Made by a program: the position numbers and the translations under genes | NCBI GenBank assembly: GCA_031284295.1 | Contig: JAITAE010000084.1 | Span: 1 to 6,198, forward strand | Origin: Spirochaetaceae bacterium | Lineage (GTDB): Bacteria; Spirochaetota; Spirochaetia; Treponematales; Breznakiellaceae | DNA: 6,198 bases | Direction: 5' to 3' | Shown: positions 1 to 4,495 of the stretch, one piece after another | Layout: each line of letters begins with the position of its first letter | Position numbering within the stretch: position 1 is the stretch's first letter | Notes under the pieces: model-generated | Seen by the model: only the letters and a program-made list of their open reading frames with translations | Databases searched by the model: none | What the model was told of the DNA's origin: nothing

Positions 1-19
1 ATTTCACATGGAGGATGTT

Positions 20-988
20 ATGAAAAGTATTATTGAATTTGCGATTTTTATTTCACGATTTATCAGAAACGCTATTCCAGATAGCGTTGTTTATTCCAAA
101 ATATTTATCCCTATAAGGATACTCTATGGGAATATGCTAAAAAACAGAAAGCGGAAACTGTTGCGTTTTGACGTGCCTATTGCCGAGCAATGTAATCTGA
201 GTTGTAAAGGATGTTTACATTTTTCACCGCTTGCGCACAAAGCTTTCATTGATATAGAAAAATATGAAATGGATTGTAAAAAGATTTCAGAATTAAGCAA
301 TGGAGAACTTGATGAACTTCGTCTGCTGGGTGGCGAACCGCTTTTGAATCCACAAATTATTGACATTATAAAAATATCACGCGCATATTTTCCGCATTGC
401 GCGATATGGATAATTACCAATGGAACATTGCTGAAAAATCAGCCGGATGAATTTTGGGATTGCTGCCGGACGAATAATATTTTAATTAGGATATCGGTTT
501 ATCCTATAAACTTAGATTACGCTTTCATAATTGATAAAGCAAAGGCACATGACACACGGCTAGAATTTTCGGGAAAAATTATATCAAATAACGGGAAGAT
601 GGAGGCGGCTGAGAATCTTCTATGGGTAAAACATCCTATTGATATTAACGGCAGGCAAAACCCCAAAAAAAGTAACACTTTATGCGGTCATTCAAACACT
701 TGTTTTCAGTTAGTGGATGGAAAATTATACAAATGCAATCGGATAGCATATATAAAATATTTTAACAGTTATTTCAATGTGAATCTGGAAGTAACGAAAG
801 ATGATTATATCGACATATACAAGGCAAAAGACATGGACGAAATACTGGATAAATTGCGTAAACCTGCGCCGTTCTGCCGTTACTGTAAACTGGACACCCT
901 TTATAATAATGTCGGCTGGGAACGGTCAAAAAAAGAAATTTCCGAATGGATTGTATGCGAGGATGATAAACCGCTAGGGAAGCACTGA
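20..988 (+). CDS. Radical SAM protein with SPASM-like C-terminal cysteines; 3' end altered by repeat insertion
   Basis: A radical S-adenosylmethionine enzyme of unknown substrate. Numbering from the ATG at 20 (322 residues), the cluster motif CNLSCKGC has Cys58, Cys62 and Cys65 (CxxxCxxC, 4Fe-4S/SAM), and GGEPLLN at 104-110 is the SAM-binding GGE motif. Later cysteines (Cys222, Cys228, Cys239, then Cys286-x2-Cys289) are spaced like a SPASM/twitch auxiliary iron-sulfur domain. The N-terminus has a hydrophobic helix (about 4-19) and a basic stretch (41-47). I chose 20 rather than the in-frame ATG at 8 because GGAGG at 10-14 overlaps the latter and sits five bases before the former. Similar proteins with 'CNLxCKGCxHFSPLA' occur, as I recall, near surface-polysaccharide genes; no partner or precursor peptide is visible here. 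Codons are A+T-rich, unlike the minus-strand operon. The last four residues (LGKH) and stop come from the inserted repeat. Family call is firm; function unknown. Confidence 0.9.
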   Translation: MKSIIEFAIFISRFIRNAIPDSVVYSKIFIPIRILYGNMLKNRKRKLLRFDVPIAEQCNLSCKGCLHFSPLAHKAFIDIEKYEMDCKKISELSNGELDELRLLGGEPLLNPQIIDIIKISRAYFPHCAIWIITNGTLLKNQPDEFWDCCRTNNILIRISVYPINLDYAFIIDKAKAHDTRLEFSGKIISNNGKMEAAENLLWVKHPIDINGRQNPKKSNTLCGHSNTCFQLVDGKLYKCNRIAYIKYFNSYFNVNLEVTKDDYIDIYKAKDMDEILDKLRKPAPFCRYCKLDTLYNNVGWERSKKEISEWIVCEDDKPLGKH

Positions 989-1325
989 TTAAATGATGCC
1001 CCTGACTGGGGGGTGGCGGAATACCGCGCTTGCGCGGGATGTAGACAGGGGCGCTAAAAACATATCCAAAACGGCGGCCTGATCCCGCGCCACGGCCTGC
1101 GGTATCTTTCGACTGTACGCGCTCGGCTCAACGCTTCGCGTTGAGCTTGGGAGTTTGCTGCGCAAACTCCAGCCGGTGTTGGCGGGGCGGCGGGCAGGTG
1201 GCGAATTAGGGGGTACTGGAAGACCAGCGCAGCGGGGCTGGAAGTAGGGGGGCGCGACAGGCAGGCGGCTATATGCCGGTAACAGCATGGAAATAGCGCC
1301 CCCGTATTAATAAATCAGTGTTGCC
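978..1325 (+). mobile_element. MITE-like repeat, copy A (348 bp, long form)
   Basis: Copy A starts GGAAGCACTGATTAAAT and ends in the inverted counterpart (AATAAATCAGTGTTGCC), flanked by CTAG at 974-977 and 1326-1329. It has no credible coding capacity. Internal hairpins are CTCAACGC/GCGTTGAG (1127-1134 and 1138-1145) and GGAGTTTGC/GCAAACTCC (1150-1158 and 1162-1170); the second recurs in copies C and D. The right part (about 1247-1315) is GGGGGGCGC, then ATGCCG-GTAA-CAGCAT, then GCGCCCCC, also shared by the other copies. Terminal inverted repeats with a 4-bp direct repeat and no transposase are what is seen for non-autonomous elements. Kinship to the IS5 family (YTAR target) is inference. Confidence 0.8.
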
Positions 1326-1329
1326 CTAG

Positions 1330-1480
1330 GGAAGTACTGATTAAATGAAGGCCACCGATTGGGGTGGCGGAATACCGCGCTTGCGCGGGATGTAGACAGG
1401 GGGGCGCGACAGGCAGGCTGTGCTATATGCCGGTAACAGCATGGAAATAGCGCCACCCTTATTAATAAATCAGTGCTTCC
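1330..1480 (+). mobile_element. MITE-like repeat, copy B (151 bp, short form)
   Basis: Copy B has termini GGAAGTACTGATTAAAT and AATAAATCAGTGCTTCC and is flanked by CTAG at 1326-1329 and 1481-1484. It shares the left CTAG with copy A. Its inner sequence follows copy A through the CCGCGCTTGCGCGG hairpin and GTAGACAGGGG. It then joins directly to GGGGCGCGACAGGCAGGC, so about 195 bases of copy A (roughly 1051-1247) are absent. It may be an internally deleted derivative of the long form, or A may have gained the segment. No open reading frame of note. Confidence 0.8.
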
Positions 1481-1507
1481 CTAGTAAATCGCAAGGACGA
1501 CAAATGA
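1481..1507 (+). pseudogene. Displaced original 3' end of the radical SAM gene
   Basis: If copies A and B and one duplicated CTAG are removed, the codon CCG at 971-973 continues as CTA GTA AAT CGC AAG GAC GAC AAA TGA at 1481-1507. This adds residues LVNRKDDK and a stop in the same frame, giving a 326-residue protein. These codons match the A-rich, charged character of the preceding residues (CEDDKP). It is an inference from the target-duplication model: a random frame would also meet a stop fairly soon, so the reconstruction is suggestive, not proof. Confidence 0.5.
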
Positions 1508-1553
1508 CATACCAGCGACGCTTTGCCTTCTGCTTAACTCATTAAGGAAGGCG

Positions 1554-1570
1554 TGTCAACAAAGTTGACA
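1554..1570. repeat. TGTCAAC-AAA-GTTGACA palindrome in otherwise empty spacer
   Basis: A perfect 7-bp inverted repeat with a 3-base loop. GTTGACAT at 1564-1571 followed by CGCATT at 1573-1578 is matched in inverted order by AATGCG at 1943-1948 and ATGTCAAC at 1952-1959. It may be old insertion-sequence end sequence or an operator. The rest of 1508-1614 shows no gene or other clear signal. Confidence 0.4.
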
Positions 1571-1645
1571 TTCGCATTAAAGTAGCACCGATTCATGCGC
1601 ACTCGGATAAACAAAACAAGTCTATTTTCGAATATGACTATTAAG

Positions 1646-1674
1646 TTGACGCGGGAAACGAGATATGATAATCT
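1646..1674 (+). promoter_or_regulatory. Sigma70-type promoter for the transposase relic
   Basis: TTGACG at 1646-1651 is followed after a 17-bp spacer by TAATCT at 1669-1674, with an extended -10 TG at 1666-1667. The -35 overlaps the end of the left 17-base inverted repeat, as is common for insertion-sequence promoters. A strong ribosome-binding sequence GGGAGGG at 1681-1687 precedes the ATG at 1692. Confidence 0.5.
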
Positions 1675-1691
1675 AAAGCTGGGAGGGAATT

Positions 1692-1918
1692 ATGGCTCAA
1701 CAGGAAAGTATAAACATACTTGAACTGGTGAAGCATGCAGAGAGTATCTTTTTAATATACTTTGGCCGCAATGCCATGTATGTGGAGGAAAAGAGTTCTA
1801 TAAAATGGACTCGTTCAAGAATCTTATGGTTATCTCCCAAGTCGCAGCAAATGCTGCACAAAACGCGCTGCATTTTGCTGTTTTTTATCGGAAGTTATTC
1901 AAAAACTTCAGTTTTTGA
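1692..1918 (+). pseudogene. Frameshifted N-terminal remnant of an IS1595-family (ISXO2-like) transposase
   Basis: The ATG frame gives MAQQESINILELVK. From 1733 the next frame gives ACREYLF, then WPQCHVCGGKEFYKM, closing at TGA 1916-1918. Together these resemble the start of IS1595-family transposases: a short helix, 'EACREYLF', then 'WP..(F)VCPxCG..E(Y/F)YK', a zinc ribbon. Here the ribbon keeps one CxxC (TGC 1772, TGT 1781), but a few residues between WP and the first Cys seem missing, about six are missing at the frame change, and the second CxxC and whole DDE/N catalytic domain are absent. It is non-functional. The part after about 1805 is not recognisable and may be unrelated DNA fused to the relic. 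The 76-residue reading frame from the same ATG is only the pre-frameshift frame run on. Confidence 0.6.
1846..1886 (+). terminator. Possible intrinsic terminator after the transposase relic
   Basis: AGCAAATGC at 1846-1854 pairs with GCATTTTGCT at 1870-1879 (one bulged base), followed directly by a run of six T at 1881-1886. The form fits a rho-independent terminator on the plus strand, though the loop is 15 bases. Confidence 0.4.
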
Positions 1919-1924
1919 ATAACT
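1893..1924. repeat. Perfect 15-bp palindrome, first member of a 32-base hairpin family
   Basis: AGTTATTCAAAAACT at 1893-1907 and AGTTTTTGAATAACT at 1910-1924 are perfect inverted copies around a TC loop. The reverse complement of 2121-2152 aligns to it along all 32 bases without gaps, with paired changes. It could be a bidirectional terminator or a dispersed palindromic repeat. Confidence 0.65.
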
Positions 1925-1933
1925 ATATTTAAT

Positions 1934-1948
1934 CGCATTCTGAATGCG
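1934..1948. repeat. CGCATTC-T-GAATGCG hairpin
   Basis: A 7-bp perfect inverted repeat with a single-base loop inside the right part of the decayed insertion sequence. Such a tight loop favours a DNA-level palindrome over an RNA hairpin. Role unknown. Confidence 0.35.
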
Positions 1949-2005
1949 TGTATGTCAACCACTACTATAGCATATAAAGCCTTGGTAAATCATGTCCCAA
2001 CTTAA

Positions 2006-2035
2006 TAGTCATATAAAATTTATTAAACGTATAAT
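2006..2035 (+). promoter_or_regulatory. Candidate promoter upstream of yiaK
   Basis: A perfect -10 hexamer TATAAT lies at 2030-2035. The best -35 match is weak: TAGTCA at 2006-2011 (four of six) with an 18-bp spacer. It lies in the right end of the decayed insertion sequence, so yiaK may be read from a promoter brought by the element. A transcript from about 2042 would have a leader of about 150 bases with three hairpins. Confidence 0.35.
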
Positions 2036-2045
2036 AGACTTGTTC

Positions 2046-2063
2046 GATAACCCGGTGGTTATC
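2046..2063 (+). repeat. GATAACC-CGGT-GGTTATC hairpin in the yiaK leader
   Basis: A perfect 7-bp stem with a 4-base loop. The preceding TTGTTC resembles the TTGTTC of the palindrome at 2121-2152, so this may be a truncated relative of the same hairpin family. Confidence 0.45.
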
Positions 2064-2073
2064 TCACAGTCTT

Positions 2074-2114
2074 GCAGTTTTTCAGGCTAAAAGTCTTACA
2101 AAACTGCGTTTTTT
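2074..2114 (+). terminator. Terminator-like hairpin with T-run between candidate promoter and yiaK
   Basis: GCAGTTTT at 2074-2081 pairs with AAAACTGC at 2100-2107, followed by G and six T at 2109-2114. It may end transcripts coming from the left or act as an attenuator in the yiaK leader. The 18-base loop weakens the terminator reading. Confidence 0.45.
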
Positions 2115-2120
2115 AATGGA

Positions 2121-2152
2121 AGTTGTTCGGAACCTGAAGTTTCCAAACAACT
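2121..2152. repeat. Imperfect 32-base palindrome, second member of the hairpin family
   Basis: AGTTGTTCGGAAC at 2121-2133 and TTTCCAAACAACT at 2140-2152 form an imperfect stem. Its reverse complement matches 1893-1924 in length and core (AACTTCAG). At three stem positions where the two copies differ, both partners changed so that pairing is kept; one more pair becomes G-T. Confidence 0.55.
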
Positions 2153-2194
2153 CTAATAATTCGTCAGAATAGTCTGATGTTTCGTGGAGAATGA

Positions 2195-3190
2195 ATGAGA
2201 ATTAGTTATGATGAACTGTACCAAGTAATGAAAGATCGGCTGGTAAAATATGGAACAAATAATGAAATTGCCGGCATGTGCGCCCATAATCTGGCGGAAA
2301 CTTCGCTGTGCGGCGTATATTCTCACGGGCTAAATCGTTTTCCGCGGATTATTTCCATGATAAAAAAAGGGTATATAAAACCCAATAACCTTCCTGAATG
2401 TGTTTCATCTTTGGGCGCTTTAGAGGTGTGGGATGGGCGGCTTGGCATGGGTAATACAAACGCCGTGTTCTGTATGGACAGGGCGGTGAAGATGGCTAAA
2501 AAGAACAGCATAGGCTGCGTTGCGCTACGGAATACGAATCACTGGCAACGGGGTGGCGCTTTTGGAATTCAGGCGGCCACGGCTGGTTGTGCAGCTATCT
2601 GTTGGACTACCACAATGCCCAATATGCCGGTTTGGGGCGGCGCTGTTCGCCGTGTTGGAAATAATCCTCTGATTTTTTGTGTGCCTTACGGGGAAAGTTG
2701 GGTGTTGTTTGATGGCGCTATGACTCAGTTTTCTTATGGAGCTATCGAATCGGCACAACTTGCGGGCAGGCAACTGCCTGTAGCGGGCGGTTATGATGAG
2801 CGGGGGGAGCTTACAACGGATCCTGATGTTATCGCCAAAACATGGCGGGCGCTTCCCATAGGTTTTTGGAAGGGATCGGGGCTTTCCGTTCTGATGGATA
2901 TGATGGCGTCTATCCTTTCAGGCGGTAAACCGGTATGTGAAATCGGCGGGCTGGGGAATACTCCAGAAGATGAATATGGCATGAACCAGATATTTATCGC
3001 TATTGAAGCGAATACCGACGCGGTTAAAACAATCGATGCTATAATTGCGGATATTAAGGCATCGCCTCTTGCCGAAGGAGCTTCTGAAATACGTTACCCC
3101 AGCGAACGAGAAAAATATGTCCGCGAAGAAAATATAAAACTTGGGATTCCCGTGGACGAATGTATCTGGGACACCGTAAAAAACCTTTAG
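2195..3190 (+). CDS. yiaK: 2,3-diketo-L-gulonate reductase (YiaK/DlgD; Ldh2 malate/L-lactate dehydrogenase family)
   Basis: A cytoplasmic NAD(P)H oxidoreductase. Characterised YiaK (E. coli) reduces 2,3-diketo-L-gulonate to 3-keto-L-gulonate with NADH. At 331 residues it is essentially full length (E. coli YiaK has 332) and aligns by memory throughout: GVYSHGLNRFPR at 40-51 carries the catalytic His44, LRNTNHWQRGG at 111-121 and ICWT at 135-138 follow, then GNNPL at 155-159, LAGRQLPVAGGYDE at 189-202 and GFWKGSGLSVLMDM at 223-236. The YiaK-specific match in the last two blocks favours this over malate or lactate dehydrogenase. The ATG at 2195 has GGAG at 2186-2189 as its binding site. None of the usual partners (TRAP transporter, kinase, 3-keto-gulonate-6-phosphate decarboxylase, epimerases) is in the window, so the in vivo substrate is inferred. 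The stop TAG at 3188-3190 touches repeat copy C. Confidence 0.92.
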   Translation: MRISYDELYQVMKDRLVKYGTNNEIAGMCAHNLAETSLCGVYSHGLNRFPRIISMIKKGYIKPNNLPECVSSLGALEVWDGRLGMGNTNAVFCMDRAVKMAKKNSIGCVALRNTNHWQRGGAFGIQAATAGCAAICWTTTMPNMPVWGGAVRRVGNNPLIFCVPYGESWVLFDGAMTQFSYGAIESAQLAGRQLPVAGGYDERGELTTDPDVIAKTWRALPIGFWKGSGLSVLMDMMASILSGGKPVCEIGGLGNTPEDEYGMNQIFIAIEANTDAVKTIDAIIADIKASPLAEGASEIRYPSEREKYVREENIKLGIPVDECIWDTVKNL

Positions 3191-3571
3191 GAAGCACTGA
3201 TTAAATGATGCCCCTGACTGGGGGGGTAGCGTAATAACCGCTTGCGCGGTTATTTTAGGAGTTTGCGCCGCAAACTCCACGTAATAGATTGGCGGTTATG
3301 GAGCGAGGGGGCGCGACAGGCAGGCTGCTATATGCCGGTAAAAGCATGGAAATAGCGCCCCCTTATTAATGAGCCTCCGCGCGGCAAGCCGCGCGGTATC
3401 TTAAGCGTCGTATTAGTTTGAACGGAGGCTCGTTCTGTAAGGAAATTTATAATACCGTCTGGTTTAATACCAAATCTCTGTAGGCGTTGCATTACTTGCG
3501 CTGCGGCAAGCGTACAAACAAGTTTGTGCCGGGGTATTAAACCAGATATTGCAGAATAAATCAGCGCTTTT
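3191..3571 (+). mobile_element. MITE-like repeat, copy C, interrupted by a nested insertion
   Basis: Copy C begins GAAGCACTGATTAAATGATG directly after the yiaK stop and ends AATAAATCAGCGCTTTT just before CTAG at 3572-3575; TTAG at 3187-3190 is the left flank. Conserved inner hairpins are AATAACCGC/GCGGTTATT (3233-3241 and 3246-3254, loop TTGC) and GGAGTTTGC/GCAAACTCC (3258-3266 and 3270-3278). The shared right module with GGGGGCGC, ATGCCGGTAA and GCGCCCCC follows. The expected end after TTATTAAT at 3370 is displaced about 184 bases by a second insertion. It fills the space between convergent yiaK and the rluD-like gene and could contribute hairpins to the 3' ends of both transcripts. Confidence 0.78.
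3371..3554. mobile_element. Nested insertion in repeat copy C with its own inverted repeats
   Basis: The segment breaks copy C between TTATTAAT and AAATCAGCG, with AAT at both edges (3368-3370 and 3555-3557) as a possible 3-bp duplication. It contains GAGCCTCCG/CGGAGGCTC (3371-3379 and 3423-3431), a hairpin CCGCGCGGC-AA-GCCGCGCGG (3377-3396) and a perfect 14-bp inverted repeat TCTGGTTTAATACC (3458-3471) with its complement at 3533-3546. TTCTGTAA at 3433-3440 faces TTGCAGAA at 3549-3556, so there may be two small elements, 3371-3431 and about 3433-3556. No convincing coding sequence. Confidence 0.55.
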
Positions 3572-4477
3572 CTAGCGGACAAGCAGTTCTCTGAAGCGAG
3601 CCGGAAACTTTGTTACAAAACGGGTGCGCTTTTCCGCGCCGGGCAGCACAAGTTCAAGGCTTTTCGCGTGAAGCGCAAGCGTTGTCTGCCGGCCATAAGG
3701 CTGACCGTATACCGGATCGCCGACTATCGGGTGCCCGATGGAACGCAGATGCACACGGATTTGATGCGTCCTGCCCGTCTTTGGGCGGAGGCGGAGCAGC
3801 GAACAGCCGTCCAGGTTCTTTACCACCTTGTAGTATGTGAGGGCGCTCCTGCCGGAATCCTCCGAGACTGTAAAACGTTTGCGGTTATTCCTGTCCCGGA
3901 CTATATTCGCCGAAATCACGCCGCTCCGTTCCGGGGGACAGCCACGCACGACGGCAGCGTATACCTTACGAACCGTCCGCGCCCTGAACTGGTCGGCTAG
4001 GAAGGACAGCGCGGCGCAGTCCCAGGCGGCTATCAGGAGACCGGATGTGTCTTTGTCCAAACGGTGGACGATGAACGGACGGAGGCCGGCAGCGGAAGCG
4101 GAATCGCCGCGCGGCTTTTGATTAAGCCGCCACATAAGCGCGTTAGCCAGTGTCCCGCTCATGTTACCTGCCCCCGGATGAACAACCAGCCCCTGCTGCT
4201 TGTTCACGACGATCACGCGGTCGTCTTCGTACACAATGTTGAGCGGTATACGCTGCGGGATGATGTCAAGCGGCGGAATATCTTCCCAGGACAGGCGAAG
4301 TTCGTCGCCTGTCCTGACGGGGCGCGACCTTTTTACCTTTTTACCGTTCACGGTGGCGGACAGACGCCGCGCCTTTACCTGGGAACGGCGCATCAGACCC
4401 AAACATTCCGCTATGTACACATCGAGCCGTACTACCCGCCCGGACGGTAAATCTACAAACCCGTGATAATCGCCCAC
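3572..4477 (-). CDS. rluD: RluA-family 23S rRNA pseudouridine synthase, RluD-like
   Basis: Isomerises uridine to pseudouridine in rRNA; RluD acts on helix 69 of 23S rRNA in the large subunit. The 301-residue protein has an N-terminal S4 RNA-binding domain (about 16-72: RLDVYIAE at 17-24, VKARRL at 34-39, VNGKKVKRSRPVRTGDEL at 43-60) and the RluA catalytic domain from about 79. Motif HRLDKDTSGLLI at 138-149 holds the catalytic Asp141, and RPKTGRTHQIRVHL is at 231-244. The S4 domain and 'GHPIVGDPVYG' are closer to RluD than RluC; the exact target uridines are inferred. The start is GTG at 4475-4477 with only a weak site (CAGG), 18 bases after the stop of the upstream gene, so co-transcription and coupling are likely. 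The stop TAG lies within the CTAG (3572-3575) that flanks repeat copy C, with no sign of truncation. Confidence 0.9.
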   Translation of the reverse strand: MGDYHGFVDLPSGRVVRLDVYIAECLGLMRRSQVKARRLSATVNGKKVKRSRPVRTGDELRLSWEDIPPLDIIPQRIPLNIVYEDDRVIVVNKQQGLVVHPGAGNMSGTLANALMWRLNQKPRGDSASAAGLRPFIVHRLDKDTSGLLIAAWDCAALSFLADQFRARTVRKVYAAVVRGCPPERSGVISANIVRDRNNRKRFTVSEDSGRSALTYYKVVKNLDGCSLLRLRPKTGRTHQIRVHLRSIGHPIVGDPVYGQPYGRQTTLALHAKSLELVLPGAEKRTRFVTKFPARFRELLVR

Positions 4478-4495
4478 TAACGGCCTGCTTTCTGG

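Larger units (their letters stand above)
1615..2044 (+). mobile_element. Decayed IS1595/ISXO2-type insertion sequence with nested inverted repeats
   Basis: Two blocks of inverted repeat bracket a transposase relic. AACAAGTCTATT at 1615-1626 is inverted perfectly at 2033-2044, and the 17-base ATATGACTATTAAGTTG at 1632-1648 is inverted perfectly at 1998-2014. The order is nested as expected for the two ends of one element; the right end carries about a dozen extra bases between its two blocks. At roughly 430 bp it is far shorter than a complete element with a full transposase gene, so it is an internal deletion derivative. Family assignment depends on the zinc-ribbon remnant inside. No flanking target duplication was identified. 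Confidence 0.6.

Noticed and set aside
989..1288. 99-residue open frame on the minus strand across copy A
   Set aside because: It lies entirely in the repeat, is rich in Pro, Ser and Arg as GC-rich noncoding DNA gives, and is absent from copies B, C and D.
1247..1325. Group II intron or known riboswitch fragment because of the GNRA-like loop in a GC-rich stem
   Set aside because: No catalytic domain V pattern or known aptamer core is recognisable, and the unit is bounded by terminal inverted repeats with a target duplication, which fits a MITE-like element better.
2918..3280. 120-residue minus-strand open frame overlapping the end of yiaK
   Set aside because: It is antisense to well-conserved yiaK codons and its start half lies in the repeat. 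No family resemblance.
3191..3571. CRISPR array or tandem repeat
   Set aside because: Repeats are inverted and irregular in spacing, with no constant-length spacers and no cas genes.
3328..3582. 84-residue open frame on the minus strand over copy C and its nested insertion
   Set aside because: It spans two different mobile elements and their hairpins, has no ribosome-binding sequence I can see and matches no family I know. It also overlaps the 3' end of the rluD-like gene in another frame.
3610..4466. Several plus-strand open frames opposite the rluD-like gene
   Set aside because: All are antisense shadows of a clearly recognised G+C-rich gene and are Arg/Pro/Ser-rich without motifs.
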